A DNA stretch of 64,000 nt from CALBPI01 sp963922335 (GCA_963922335.1 CAWUIB010000001.1:124001-188000), one strand, 5' to 3'. Positions 35,001 to 44,111 are shown, counted from the first letter of the stretch. Numbers and translations: made by a program. The notes: generated by a model from the sequence alone, not told the origin.

Positions 35001-35917
35001 CAGAGACCAGTTTCCGCATGCAGGCGTTGCGTGATGACCCGCGCTGCGCAGCAGAGGCGTACGAACGGATTGCGGATGATGCAGACCCCGGTTTGATTGC
35101 AACACCGGCGTTCGATCTGGACGCCTTTCAAGCGCCGTATGTTTCGACAGGCGCCCGACCGCGGGTCGCCGTTCTGCGAGACCAGGGGGTTAACAGCCAG
35201 CAGGAGATGGCCGCAGCGTTTATGGCTTGTGGTTTCGAGGCGGTCGACGTGCATATGACCGACATCGAGACCGGCCGCAGGAAACTGGAAGGGTTCCAGG
35301 CGATGGCGGCTTGCGGTGGATTTTCGTTTGGTGACGTGCTCGGTGCGGGTGGCGGTTGGGCACGGTCGATTCTCGAAGTCTTGCCGTTGCGTGATGCGTT
35401 CGCCACTTGGTTTGCGCGTTCAGACACATTGACGCTCGGCGTCTGTAACGGTTGCCAGATGCTCAGTCAGCTGACGGCGTTGATTCCCGGTAGCGATCAC
35501 TGGCCGAGGTTTCTTGGCAATCGTTCCGCCCAATTCGAAGCGCGTCTTTCGCAGGTTAGGATTGGCGAAGTCCCCGGTCCCTGGTTTGAGGGCATGCAGG
35601 GCTCGATCATTCCTGTGGTGGTGTCGCATGGCGAGGGGCGTGCCGTGTTCTCGGGCGCACCGGACGACGCTGCCGATTGCATCGCGGCGACTTACGTTGA
35701 ATCGGATGGCACAGCAGCGACGAGGTATCCGGCGAACCCTAACGGCTCTGAGCTTTCGGCAGCGATGCTGACCAGCCGGGACGGTCGTGTCGCTATCAGC
35801 ATGCCGCACCCGGAGCGCACGTTGCGCACAGCGCAGCACAGTTGGCATCCCTCTGGTTGGGGTGAGTTTGGTCCCTGGAGACGCTTGTTCCTGAATGCGC
35901 GCGCCGCATTCGACTGA
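32039..35917 (+). CDS. purL: Phosphoribosylformylglycinamidine synthase PurL
   Basis: Large single-chain FGAM synthase (1292 aa, E. coli 1295) of purine synthesis, which amidates FGAR with glutamine and ATP. It shows the N-terminal PurS-like region, the synthetase halves (VETHNHPTAISPFPGAATGAGG, GAGGLSNAVPEAVDHS) and a C-terminal class I glutaminase with the nucleophile in GVCNGCQML and the triad ending MPHPERTLR. It is intact and typical. Confidence 0.99.
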   Translation: MDNTGLAPAFIEVAGAPALTGFQKDRLERRITILVPQLTGIEARYFFLVHCEKAPDDRALERITRVLTGSQPAEMPQAPATVDIGPRAGTISPWSSKATDILHRCGLTSVIRVERLRRFWLQGVDSISPPVGQLLFDRMTESMFAPGTVATQLFAQHAARPLQTVPLGDDALQALAQANRSMGLALSEDEQGYLAGHFSEIGRDPTDAELMMFAQANSEHCRHKIFNAGWRIDGEDREERLFDMIRHTSSVSPEGLLSAYSDNAAVIEGAEAPRLFPDASGVWTTHTEPVDIAIKVETHNHPTAISPFPGAATGAGGEIRDEGATGLGAQPKAGICGFSVSDLDIPDWRQPWELNPGRPERIVSALDIMLEGPIGAAAFNNEFGRPNLGGYFRTFLSHRDGGKFWGYHKPIMIAGGLGNVRRQHALKRDVPSDALLVVLGGPAMLIGLGGGAASSMASGTSDAELDYASVQRGNPEMQRRAQEVINRCWARGEENPILLIHDVGAGGLSNAVPEAVDHSSLGGVFDIRNVPSDEPGMSPMEIWCNESQERYVLLIEAGAASEFAELCERERCPFAILGQLKRDPQLTVSDALLGDVPVDMPMDVLLGKTPRMLRDVQHVHEPEIAFDFREVPLADAWRRVLAVPSVADKSFLIHIGDRSVGGLVARDQLVGPWQVPVSDVAVTLSTHMATTGEAMAMGERTPVACEAPAAAARLSVVEALTNILAADVDSLSDIKLSANWMAAAGQPGQDAALFDAVKAVGHELCPALGIAIPVGKDSLSMRTAWEGADASEKEVTAPVSLVVTAFAPVGDVRKTLTPELRGDAGSRLLFLDLSEDVSALGRSALAQAWQQQGGQAADSAPPEVVKAGLETLIEQRKAGRLLAWHDRSDGGLLAAVCEMIFAGRRGVRLDLPQDTVSTMGWLFSEGPGVLVQVGESDVATVLEAFGAHGLASRIHPLGSVTDDVDLVIVRNGETLLKVPRRELQLAWSETSFRMQALRDDPRCAAEAYERIADDADPGLIATPAFDLDAFQAPYVSTGARPRVAVLRDQGVNSQQEMAAAFMACGFEAVDVHMTDIETGRRKLEGFQAMAACGGFSFGDVLGAGGGWARSILEVLPLRDAFATWFARSDTLTLGVCNGCQMLSQLTALIPGSDHWPRFLGNRSAQFEARLSQVRIGEVPGPWFEGMQGSIIPVVVSHGEGRAVFSGAPDDAADCIAATYVESDGTAATRYPANPNGSELSAAMLTSRDGRVAISMPHPERTLRTAQHSWHPSGWGEFGPWRRLFLNARAAFD

Positions 35918-35922
35918 TCGAT

Positions 35923-36585
35923 TCAGCCGCGTTTCGGCATCGCTTCTGCAAGACGCTGGTGGCGCACAAATGCCTCGTAGAGGATGTCGCGCAACAGTGC
36001 GAGCAGCACCTTGGCCGCGTTGGCGGACAACACGGGCAGCGGCTTGGAGTGATCGAGATTGAAGAGAATCTCCCGGCACAGCCGGGTGAGGGCGTTGTCG
36101 ATGCCAGCCTGTTCCGCAGCCAAGGTGACCGCGTTGAATAATCTGAGGCGCCCGTCAGCGCCCAGTGCGTGAGCGCTCATGTCGGTGATTCTGTGGCTCA
36201 ACAGGACGAACGCCTGATAGTAGCCGTCGCGATAACAGCTCAACGCTTCTGTCACTGTATCGACGATCGACGCGGGCAGCAGATCGAGCTCAAAACGCTC
36301 GAGCGGCTTCAGGACAGGCTCCCATGATCCCTCCAGAGTGATCTGATCACCGGAGTAAACGGCGGGCCCACTGATCAGGAACACCGGTCGATGGCAGGCG
36401 GGACACAACGCGCTAACCCCGATTCTCTTCGGGCGGTGCGACATCAACCACTGCCAGGATGGTGTCGGCTGCGGTGTCATCTGCGCAAACACTTCGCAAT
36501 GCGGGCAGGTGAGTGCAAGCTCCGGCTCCAGCAGCTGCTGCAGACTGTGGTGCTCACGAATTTGCAGCCGCTCGGACATACTCAA
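35923..36585 (-). CDS. DUF4145-like protein with zinc-binding cysteines
   Basis: A 220-residue soluble protein. The N-terminal third has two Cys pairs (CPHC and CPAC) that could bind zinc; the C-terminal half, SCYRDGYYQAFVLLSHRITDMSAHAL...LLRDILYEAFV, resembles the DUF4145 helical domain found next to nucleases and defence genes. Here it is encoded downstream of ettA and overlaps it by 4 nt, and lies tail to tail with purL. Function unknown. Confidence 0.75.
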   Translation of the reverse strand: MSMSERLQIREHHSLQQLLEPELALTCPHCEVFAQMTPQPTPSWQWLMSHRPKRIGVSALCPACHRPVFLISGPAVYSGDQITLEGSWEPVLKPLERFELDLLPASIVDTVTEALSCYRDGYYQAFVLLSHRITDMSAHALGADGRLRLFNAVTLAAEQAGIDNALTRLCREILFNLDHSKPLPVLSANAAKVLLALLRDILYEAFVRHQRLAEAMPKRG

Positions 36586-38255
36586 GCAGACAGGCGCTTG
36601 TATTTGATGCGGCTCGGGTTCACAGCATCGTCTCCCAGGCGGCGCTTTCGATCCTCGATGTAGTCTTCGAAGTTGCCTGAGAAAAACACGACTTCACTGT
36701 CGCCTTCGAAGGCGAGGATGTGTGTGGCGATGCGATCAAGGAACCAGCGATCGTGAGAGATCACAACGGCGGATCCCGGAAATTCGAGCAGTGCCTGTTC
36801 GAGCGCACGCAGGGTCTCGACATCGAGATCATTGGTGGGTTCATCGAGCAACAGCAGGTTACCGCCCGACCTCAACACCTTGGCCAGGTGTACGCGGTTG
36901 CGTTCACCGCCAGACAGCAGGCCAATTTTCTTTTGTTGCTCTGAACCTTTGAAATTGAAACGACCAACGTAAGCGCGAGAGGGGATTTCGTAGTTGCCGA
37001 TCACGATGTTGTCCTGACCGTCGGAAATCTCTTCCCAGACGGTCTTGCTGTCGTCCAGCGAGTCGCGCGATTGATCGACGTATGCCGCCTTTACGGTTTG
37101 CCCGAGCGAGACCTCACCGCCGTCCGGCGTTTCCTGCCCGGTAATCATACGAAACAGTGTCGTCTTGCCTGCACCGTTTGGTCCGATGACACCGACGATA
37201 CCGCCCGGCGGCAGTTGGAACGAAAGACCGTCCACCAGCAGCTTCTCCCCAAAGGCTTTCTTGACGCCCTCAGCCTGAATGACGACGTCGCCCAGCCGCG
37301 GTCCTGGCGGGATGTAGATTTCGTTGGTCTCGCTGCGCTTCTGGTATTCCTGCGATGAGAGTTCCTCAAAGCGCTTGAGTCGGGCCTTGGCCTTGGCTTG
37401 CCGACCTTTCGGGTTGGTGCGAACCCACTCGAGTTCCTGTTGCATGGCTTTCTGGCGTGCTGCCTCGGTGCGCTCCTCCGTCTGCAGTCGCGCCTGCTTC
37501 TGCTCGAGCCAGGAGCTGTAATTGCCTTCCCAAGGAATGCCATGTCCACGGTCAAGCTCGAGAATCCAGCCAGCGACGTTGTCGAGGAAGTAGCGATCGT
37601 GAGTAACCGCGATCACGGTGCCCGGATATTCTTCCAAGAAGCGCTCGAGCCATGCTACTGATTCCGCGTCCAGATGGTTGGTGGGCTCATCGAGCAGCAG
37701 CATGTCTGGTTTCGAGAGCAGTAACCGGCAGAGCGCCACGCGTCGTCGTTCCCCGCCGGACAGCTTGGTCACATCCGCATCCCAGGGAGGTAAGCGGAGC
37801 GCGTCTGCGGCAATGTCGAGGGTGCGTTCAAGCTCCCAACCGCCGGCCGCGTCAATCTTATCCTGCAGCTTGCCTTGCTCAGCCAGCAAATCGTTCATCT
37901 CATCGTCGGACATCGGCTCCGCGAACTTCATGCTGATTTCGTTGAAGCGATCGAGCAGTGCCTTGATTTCGCCCACACCTTCCTCGACGTTGCCGCGTAC
38001 GTCTTTGTCGGGATCGAGTTCCGGTTCCTGTGGCAGGTAACCGATGTTGATACCGGGCTGCGGTCGCGCTTCACCGTCAAACTCTTTATCAACTCCGGCC
38101 ATGATCCGGAGCAAAGATGACTTGCCCGAGCCGTTCAAGCCGAGCACGCCAATCTTGGCGCCCGGGAAAAATGACAGGGAGATGTCGCGAAGTATCTGCC
38201 GTTTCGGCGGCACAATCTTCGAGACGCGGTTCATGGTGTAGATGTATTGCGCCAC
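36582..38255 (-). CDS. ettA: Energy-dependent translational throttle protein EttA
   Basis: ABC-F ATPase (557 aa; E. coli 555) that binds the ribosomal E site and gates the first elongation steps by ADP/ATP ratio. Two ABC domains are present with Walker A GLNGSGKSSL and GPNGAGKTTL, signatures LSGGERRRVAL and LSGGERNRVHL, and Walker B DEPTNHLD and DEPTNDLD. The inserted arm and the P-site tRNA interaction linker lie between them. It begins MAQYIYTMNRVSK as in other EttA. It shares a transcript with the DUF4145-like gene. Confidence 0.97.
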   Translation of the reverse strand: MAQYIYTMNRVSKIVPPKRQILRDISLSFFPGAKIGVLGLNGSGKSSLLRIMAGVDKEFDGEARPQPGINIGYLPQEPELDPDKDVRGNVEEGVGEIKALLDRFNEISMKFAEPMSDDEMNDLLAEQGKLQDKIDAAGGWELERTLDIAADALRLPPWDADVTKLSGGERRRVALCRLLLSKPDMLLLDEPTNHLDAESVAWLERFLEEYPGTVIAVTHDRYFLDNVAGWILELDRGHGIPWEGNYSSWLEQKQARLQTEERTEAARQKAMQQELEWVRTNPKGRQAKAKARLKRFEELSSQEYQKRSETNEIYIPPGPRLGDVVIQAEGVKKAFGEKLLVDGLSFQLPPGGIVGVIGPNGAGKTTLFRMITGQETPDGGEVSLGQTVKAAYVDQSRDSLDDSKTVWEEISDGQDNIVIGNYEIPSRAYVGRFNFKGSEQQKKIGLLSGGERNRVHLAKVLRSGGNLLLLDEPTNDLDVETLRALEQALLEFPGSAVVISHDRWFLDRIATHILAFEGDSEVVFFSGNFEDYIEDRKRRLGDDAVNPSRIKYKRLSA

Positions 38256-38404
38256 TGCGCCACCTTTTCGCGTGCGTTTAGATTCGCGAATTATGAGGTG
38301 TTGCAGCCGTTGGCGGCAATCGTCGTGCTGCGTGTCAGCGAGGGCTCAGGTACACTTTTGGAATGTTCAGACGTGCTATTGCGAGCACGCACGGAGTGAC
38401 CACG

Positions 38405-39694
38405 ATGTTTGATGACACCTTCACAATCGCAGGATTTGACGACGAATTGGCCGAGGCCATGGCGCGGGAGGCCGTGCGACAGGAGGAACATATCGAGCTG
38501 ATCGCCTCCGAAAACTACGCGAGCCCCAGAGTGCTTGCTGCGCAAGGCTCGGTGCTCACAAATAAGTACGCTGAGGGGTATCCGTCGAAACGCTACTACG
38601 GTGGCTGCGAACATGTCGATGTGGCGGAGAAGCTGGCTATCGAGCGCGCTTGTGAGCTATTCGGGGCGGACTACGCCAACGTTCAGCCTCACTCCGGTTC
38701 GCAGGCCAATGCTGCGGTCTATCTCGCGTTGCTCGAAGCTGGCGACACCATTCTTGGCATGAGCCTGTCGCACGGCGGACATTTGACTCACGGCGCGAAG
38801 GTCAACTTCTCGGGCAAGCTGTTCAACGCCGTGCAGTACGGTGTGGACGACGACGGTCTGATCGATTACGACGAAGTCGCACGGCTTGCCGAAGCGCACA
38901 AACCGAAACTCCTTATCGGCGGGTTTTCGGCGTATTCGCGCGTCGTGGACTGGGCGCGTCTTGCCGAGATCGCGCAATCCGTCGGCGCCTATTTCCACGT
39001 CGATATGGCGCACATCGCAGGACTGGTCGCCGCTGGCGTCTATCCGTCGCCAATCCCACACGCGGATGTGGTCACCACCACGACCCACAAGACGCTGCGA
39101 GGGCCGCGTGGCGGCATGATCCTCGCGCGCGAAAATGAGGCGCTGACCAAGAAGTTCAATTCGCTGGTTTTCCCGGGCACGCAAGGCGGACCGTTGATGC
39201 ACGTTATCGCTGCCAAGGCTGTCGCATACAAAGAAGCACTAGAGCCGGGTTTCCGTGCTTATCAGGAGCAGGTGATCGCCAACGCACGTCGCATGGCGGA
39301 AGTGCTCCAGGAGCGTGGCTACAAGATTGTATCCGGTGGCACCGACAATCATCTGTTCCTCGTGGATCTGATCGACAAGGACATCACCGGCAAGGCCGCA
39401 GATCGTGCGCTCCATGCAGCGAACATCACCGTCAATATGAACACCGTGCCGAATGATCCACGTTCGCCGTTCGTGACCAGCGGTTTGCGGATGGGCACGC
39501 CTGCGATCACAACCCGAGGCTTTGACCTTGAAGAGAGTGCAATGCTCGCGGGCTGGATCGCTGACATTCTCGATGACATCGAGGACGAGGTGCGGCAGAC
39601 GCGGGTGCGCAACGAGGTCCTGGCGCTTTGTGCACGCTTCCCGGTTTACTCCGACGCGAAGCTGCAGACGGAGGCGCGCAACACCGGCGCGTAA
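38405..39694 (+). CDS. glyA: Serine hydroxymethyltransferase GlyA
   Basis: PLP enzyme that interconverts serine and glycine with tetrahydrofolate (429 aa). The cofactor lysine lies in TTTHKTLRGPRGG; RQEEHIELIASENYASP and YAEGYPSKRYYGG are the family start. I take the ATG opening MFDDTFTIAGFD, preceded by GGAGTGA; an in-frame codon at 38363 adds 14 poor residues. A 6-bp hairpin, CGTGCT/AGCACG (38372-38389), lies just upstream of the Shine-Dalgarno. The gene leads the glyA-nrdR-ribD run. Confidence 0.98.
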   Translation: MFDDTFTIAGFDDELAEAMAREAVRQEEHIELIASENYASPRVLAAQGSVLTNKYAEGYPSKRYYGGCEHVDVAEKLAIERACELFGADYANVQPHSGSQANAAVYLALLEAGDTILGMSLSHGGHLTHGAKVNFSGKLFNAVQYGVDDDGLIDYDEVARLAEAHKPKLLIGGFSAYSRVVDWARLAEIAQSVGAYFHVDMAHIAGLVAAGVYPSPIPHADVVTTTTHKTLRGPRGGMILARENEALTKKFNSLVFPGTQGGPLMHVIAAKAVAYKEALEPGFRAYQEQVIANARRMAEVLQERGYKIVSGGTDNHLFLVDLIDKDITGKAADRALHAANITVNMNTVPNDPRSPFVTSGLRMGTPAITTRGFDLEESAMLAGWIADILDDIEDEVRQTRVRNEVLALCARFPVYSDAKLQTEARNTGA

Positions 39695-39697
39695 GGC

Positions 39698-40231
39698 ATG
39701 CACTGTCCGTTCTGCGGTCACGAGGAGACCAAGGTCACTGATTCGCGGCTGGCGGCGGACGGTGGGCAGGTACGCCGACGCCGCCAGTGTCTCAATTGCC
39801 GCGAGCGATTTACGACATTCGAAGTCGCGGCGCTGGTCATGCCGAGGGTCATCAAAAGCAACCAATCGCGACAGCCGTTCGATGATGTGAAGTTGCGCGC
39901 CAGCATGACGCGGGCACTGGAAAAGCGTCCGGTCCCCGCCGAGGCGCTGGAGGCAGAGCTCAACCAGATCGAGCACGAGTTGCAGACCATGGGCGAGCGG
40001 GAAGTGCCTTCGAGCCTGCTCGGTGAGATGGTAATGAATGCGCTGAGGCGCCTCGATGAGGTCGCTTATGTGCGCTACGCGTCGGTTTACCGGAGTTTCC
40101 AGGACGTCACCGAGTTTCAGGAAGAGATCCGACGGCTGGAGGCAATGTCGCGAGCCGACGATCGTGAGCAGATGTCCCTGCTTCCAGATGGGCCTCGCAC
40201 CCGGTCAGCGTCGCGAACTCGGAAACCCTGA
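39698..40231 (+). CDS. nrdR: Transcriptional repressor NrdR
   Basis: Repressor of ribonucleotide reductase genes (177 aa). It has an N-terminal zinc ribbon (CPFCG...CLNCRERF) followed by an ATP cone (FEVAALVMPRVIKSN, KLRASMTRALEKRPV). It sits 3 bp after glyA and before ribD, the common gammaproteobacterial order. The product binds (d)ATP to sense nucleotide pools; no nrd gene is in this window. Confidence 0.97.
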   Translation: MHCPFCGHEETKVTDSRLAADGGQVRRRRQCLNCRERFTTFEVAALVMPRVIKSNQSRQPFDDVKLRASMTRALEKRPVPAEALEAELNQIEHELQTMGEREVPSSLLGEMVMNALRRLDEVAYVRYASVYRSFQDVTEFQEEIRRLEAMSRADDREQMSLLPDGPRTRSASRTRKP

Positions 40232-40234
40232 CCC

Positions 40235-41335
40235 GTGACTGAGTTTACGGCCACCGATCGTCAACACATGCGGCGAGCGTTGGAACTCGCGGCCAATGGC
40301 TTGAATACGACGACGCCGAATCCGGCGGTGGGATGTGTCATTGCCGATGGTGGGACGGTGATCGCCGAGTCATGGCACGAGCGCGCCGGGGAGGGCCACG
40401 CAGAGGCGCGCGCCCTCGAGCTTGCCGGCGAGCGCGCGAGAGGGGCGAGTGCTTATGTCACGCTCGAGCCTTGTACCGTCGACGGTCGCACGCCGCCTTG
40501 CGTTGATGGACTGATTGCCGCGGGTATCCGCGAAGTCGTTTGTGCGATGGGCGATCCGAATCCTGAGGTCAACGGTCGGGGCTACGATCAATTGCGTGAT
40601 GCCGGTATTTCAGTACGCCATGGATTGTTCGCCGACATCGCAGCGGGCCTTAACGAGGGCTACATCTCGCGGCAAAGCCGAGGACGGCCGTTCGTTACGT
40701 TGAAATGGGCACAGAGTCTGGACGGTGCGACGGCCATGCGCGGTGGCGAAAGCCAGTGGATTACCGGCGATGCCGCGCGTGAGGATGCTCACAGACTGCG
40801 GGCCAGAGCCTGTGCGATTCTTACAGGCGTAGGCACGGTCCTGGCGGATGATCCCTCGATGACCGCGCGACTGCCGGGAGTGATTCGACAACCGCGCCGG
40901 GTAATTGTCGACTCCCAACAGCGAACACCGAAGCATGCTCGCGTCCTGGCGCCTGATGCTGACGTTTTGATGGTCAGTCCGCTTGCGTGCGATAATTGGG
41001 AACTGACCGGTACGGTTGAGTGCTGGCAGAGCCCGGCTGGCAGCGATGGTCGCGTGGATCTGACTGCTTTGCTTCAGCATCTTGGTGCTATTGGTACCAA
41101 CGAGTTGATGGTGGAAGCGGGAGCAACACTGACCGGCGCCCTGATGGCCAGAGGTTTGGTCGATCGTATCGTGGCCTACGTTGCCCCGACCGTGCTTGGC
41201 AGCGAAACCCGGGGTGTCGCGATCACACCGTCCTGGACCGGATTGTCTGACGGCGCGCGACTGACCATTGAAAATGTAGTAACCGTGGGGCGTGATCTGC
41301 GCGTGCAGCTCGTCCCCGAGAGCGAGACAGACTGA
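40235..41335 (+). CDS. ribD: Bifunctional riboflavin biosynthesis deaminase/reductase RibD
   Basis: A 366-residue two-domain enzyme. The N-terminal deaminase has the zinc motif HAEARAL and PC-x-x-x-GRTPPC (EPCTVDGRTPPC). The C-terminal reductase begins near GRPFVTLKWAQSLDG. It performs the second and third steps after GTP cyclohydrolase II. It starts 3 bp after nrdR, and ribE follows its stop by one base. Confidence 0.97.
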   Translation: MTEFTATDRQHMRRALELAANGLNTTTPNPAVGCVIADGGTVIAESWHERAGEGHAEARALELAGERARGASAYVTLEPCTVDGRTPPCVDGLIAAGIREVVCAMGDPNPEVNGRGYDQLRDAGISVRHGLFADIAAGLNEGYISRQSRGRPFVTLKWAQSLDGATAMRGGESQWITGDAAREDAHRLRARACAILTGVGTVLADDPSMTARLPGVIRQPRRVIVDSQQRTPKHARVLAPDADVLMVSPLACDNWELTGTVECWQSPAGSDGRVDLTALLQHLGAIGTNELMVEAGATLTGALMARGLVDRIVAYVAPTVLGSETRGVAITPSWTGLSDGARLTIENVVTVGRDLRVQLVPESETD

Positions 41336-41336
41336 A

Positions 41337-42005
41337 GTGTTTACCGGAATCATATTGGCGAAAGGGCGCGTCGCTGCGCTGGACCCGAAAGGCGGCGATG
41401 TTGTGATCCGCATCGAATGCCCGGAGCTTGACCCGGAGCGATTCGCAGAGGGCGAGAGTATCGCCGTGTCTGGTGTTTGTCTGACCGCATTGAACATTGA
41501 TGCCCAAGGGTTTTCCGCTGACGTCTCACGCGAGACACTGAACGTGACTGCACTTGGCGACTGGCGCGTGGGTTCTCATGTGAACCTCGAACCGTCGCTC
41601 GCCATTGGCGACCGATTGGGCGGACATCTGGTTACCGGTCATACCGACGGTGTTGCTGTACTCGAATCCAGACAGGACGATGCGCGCTCGATCCGCTTGC
41701 GTTTCACCGCAGACTCCAGTTTGCTGCCTTTCATAGCGAAGAAGGGCTCGGTCGCTGTCTCCGGCGTTAGCCTGACGGTTAACGAGGCCGATCACAGCGG
41801 CTTCGAGGTCAACATCATTCCGCACACGGCCGCGGAAACGACGCTGGGTGCGTTGCAAGCGGGCGATCGTGTGAACATCGAGGTTGACCTCCTGGCGCGC
41901 TACGCGCAAAGGCTGTTGGGTTTCGCCGGCGCGAACGGCAGCATCGATGAAGACTTTCTTCGCCAGCACGGTTTTGCGGCGACAAGCGACCGGGGGGCCG
42001 CGTAA
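41337..42005 (+). CDS. ribE: Riboflavin synthase alpha chain RibE (GTG start)
   Basis: Dismutates two 6,7-dimethyl-8-ribityllumazine molecules to riboflavin (222 aa, two repeated barrel halves). I use the GTG at 41337, because FTGII-x-x-KG is the conserved N-terminus of the family and the codon lies directly after the ribD stop. A frame reaching back to 41292 is inside ribD. The two lumazine-binding halves read GESIAVSGVCLT and GSVAVSGVSLT. Confidence 0.96.
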   Translation: MFTGIILAKGRVAALDPKGGDVVIRIECPELDPERFAEGESIAVSGVCLTALNIDAQGFSADVSRETLNVTALGDWRVGSHVNLEPSLAIGDRLGGHLVTGHTDGVAVLESRQDDARSIRLRFTADSSLLPFIAKKGSVAVSGVSLTVNEADHSGFEVNIIPHTAAETTLGALQAGDRVNIEVDLLARYAQRLLGFAGANGSIDEDFLRQHGFAATSDRGAA

Positions 42006-42007
42006 CC

Positions 42008-43150
42008 ATGACTCTGAAACCTGTAGAAGCAAACCTGCACAATTTCGCTGACATTGAGGACATCCTCGATGCGTTGCGTGACGGCCAAATGGTCATCATG
42101 GTCGACGATGAAGACCGCGAGAACGAAGGCGATCTCATCATGCTTGCGAGCAAAGTGACTCCGGAGGCGATCAACTACATGGCTCGTTACGGCCGTGGTT
42201 TGATTTGCCTGACGTTGACACAAGCGCGTTGCGAGCAACTGCGTCTGCCGTTGATGGTGAGTGGAACCCACGTCCAGCAGACCACGAACTTCACGATTTC
42301 GATTGAGGCGGCGGAGGGCATTACGACCGGGATCTCTGCACACGACCGAGCCCGAACGATTCAGGCCGCTGTCGCCGGCAGTGCGCGACCCGGCGATCTT
42401 GTCCAGCCGGGCCATATTTTCCCGATCATGGCGCAGCCCGGTGGCGTACTCATCCGTGCAGGACATACCGAAGCGGGTTGCGATCTTGCCCGGCTTGCCG
42501 GGGAGTCAGAGCCGGCGGCGGTTATCGTTGAGGTGCTTAATGAGGATGGAACGATGGCGCGCCGTCCGGATCTTGAGACCTTTGCTCGAGAGCACGGTTT
42601 GCTGATGGGCACGATCGCTGACCTGATTCGCTACCGTCTTGAAAAAGAGGTGGCAGTCGAGAAAATTTACTCCGTGCCGGTTTCCACCCCGGAAGGTGAG
42701 TTTGAGCTGCACGCCTATGAAGACCACGTGAACCGCAACGTGCACCTCGCGCTTGTTCATGGTGACTTACAAGCCGCCGACGCACCGCTGGTGCGTGTGC
42801 ATGTCACCGACACGCTTGGGGACATTATCGGGGTCAATGATCGCCGACTGGGATGGCCGATTCGTGATGCGATGGCGCGTGTTGTCGCCGACGGGGCTGG
42901 AGTCGTGGTGGTTCTTCGCTATCCGGAGGGTCCTCGTGAGTTGATCGACGGTCTTCAGATGTTGACTGAGGCAGAGCCGGTTGAGCGCAGTGAGCCTGAA
43001 CCCGTCAACGAGTTGCGCCAGTACGGTGTCGGCGCACAAATTCTGCGTGAGCTGGGTGTGCGACGTATGCGTGTACTGTCTGCGCCGGTGCAGATGCATG
43101 CGATCTCGGGCTTTGGTCTTGAGATTGCCGAATACATAGATAATGGCTAG
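42008..43150 (+). CDS. ribBA: 3,4-dihydroxy-2-butanone 4-phosphate synthase with degenerate RibA domain
   Basis: A 380-residue protein. The first 200 residues are DHBP synthase (DDEDRENEGDLIML, GHTEAGCDLARL). The second half aligns with GTP cyclohydrolase II, but the zinc ligands and the CDCG motif are absent (here VRVHVTDTLGDIIGVNDRRLG), so cyclohydrolase activity is unlikely. Such RibB proteins with a dead RibA-like tail are common, and a separate ribA is then needed elsewhere. It sits 2 bp after ribE and 24 bp before ribH. Confidence 0.93.
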   Translation: MTLKPVEANLHNFADIEDILDALRDGQMVIMVDDEDRENEGDLIMLASKVTPEAINYMARYGRGLICLTLTQARCEQLRLPLMVSGTHVQQTTNFTISIEAAEGITTGISAHDRARTIQAAVAGSARPGDLVQPGHIFPIMAQPGGVLIRAGHTEAGCDLARLAGESEPAAVIVEVLNEDGTMARRPDLETFAREHGLLMGTIADLIRYRLEKEVAVEKIYSVPVSTPEGEFELHAYEDHVNRNVHLALVHGDLQAADAPLVRVHVTDTLGDIIGVNDRRLGWPIRDAMARVVADGAGVVVVLRYPEGPRELIDGLQMLTEAEPVERSEPEPVNELRQYGVGAQILRELGVRRMRVLSAPVQMHAISGFGLEIAEYIDNG

Positions 43151-43174
43151 CGCCACGCGACGAGCAGGGATTGA

Positions 43175-43642
43175 ATGATGACAGTGTATGAAGGCAGCCT
43201 GGTTGCGCGCGATGGGCGTTACGCAATCGTGGCCTCGCGGTTTAACGACTTTATTGTCGATAAGTTGGTCGCAGGTGCACGTGACGCGCTGGTGCGCAGC
43301 GGCGTCGATGCGGGCGAGATCGATCTGGCTTGGGTGCCCGGTGCGTGGGAGCTGCCACTCATAGCGGACAAGCTCGCGGGCACGCGGCGTTACGATGCGG
43401 TAATCGCGCTGGGTGCGGTGATTCGGGGCGCCACAGCACACTTCGAATACGTTTCTGGTGGCGTTGCCAAGGGGCTCGCAAGCGCAGGAGAGCGGCATGG
43501 TCTGCCTGTGATTTTTGGCGTCCTCACCGTCGATACGATCGAGCAGGCGATTGAGCGAGCGGGCAGCAAGGCCGGCAACAAAGGCGCGGAAGCGGCGCAT
43601 ACCGCGATCGAGATGGTCAATTTGCTTCGTTCGATCGACTAG
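43175..43642 (+). CDS. ribH: 6,7-dimethyl-8-ribityllumazine synthase RibH
   Basis: Condenses 5-amino-6-ribitylaminouracil with the DHBP product (155 aa). Family stretches are IVASRFNDFIVDKLVAGA, VPGAWELPL, GAVIRGATAHFEYV and PVIFGVLTVDTIEQA. The stop touches the nusB start. It lies in the usual place between ribBA and nusB. Confidence 0.97.
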   Translation: MMTVYEGSLVARDGRYAIVASRFNDFIVDKLVAGARDALVRSGVDAGEIDLAWVPGAWELPLIADKLAGTRRYDAVIALGAVIRGATAHFEYVSGGVAKGLASAGERHGLPVIFGVLTVDTIEQAIERAGSKAGNKGAEAAHTAIEMVNLLRSID

Positions 43643-44098
43643 ATGACCGCTTCACCGAAATCACACCGCGGTCGCAGCTTCGCGCGATCCTTGGCGGTGC
43701 AGGCGCACTACCAGCAGCAGTTGAATGATTCAACGCGTGCAGAGTTACTCGAACAGTTTCGCGACAAACGTGAGCATGAGCGTGTCGATCCGGAATACTT
43801 CACGATGTTGGTAGAGCGGTCGATGCACTTGCTGCCTGAGCTGACGCAAGATATCGAGCAGCATGCGGATAGAGAGTTGGAGCAACTCGGTCCCGTAGAG
43901 GTGGCGATCCTCCGAGTGGCATTGACCGAGCTTCGTGAGCGCATCGATATTCCTTTCAGAGTGGTCATCAACGAAGCGGTCGATCTTACGCATCGTTTTG
44001 GGGCCGAAGCTGCGCACAAGTATGTGAACGCTGTGTTGGACAAGGCGGCCGAACAGCATCGCGCAATCGAAATGCGTGCGGCGAAGGCCTCGCGGTGA
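43643..44098 (+). CDS. nusB: Transcription antitermination factor NusB
   Basis: All-helical RNA-binding protein (151 aa) that pairs with S10 to assist rRNA antitermination. It shows RSFARSLAVQAHYQ near the N-terminus and the conserved core VEVAILRVALTELRER...VINEAVDLTHRFG. It directly abuts ribH, the classic ribH-nusB linkage. Confidence 0.97.
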   Translation: MTASPKSHRGRSFARSLAVQAHYQQQLNDSTRAELLEQFRDKREHERVDPEYFTMLVERSMHLLPELTQDIEQHADRELEQLGPVEVAILRVALTELRERIDIPFRVVINEAVDLTHRFGAEAAHKYVNAVLDKAAEQHRAIEMRAAKASR

Positions 44099-44111
44099 GG
44101 TGACGGTCGCC

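Noticed and set aside
38256..38404. Glycine or other riboswitch before glyA
   Set aside because: Only a small hairpin and a Shine-Dalgarno were seen; no conserved aptamer core.
42767..43600. Long minus-strand ORF across ribBA and ribH
   Set aside because: Opposite two confident genes, low-complexity product.
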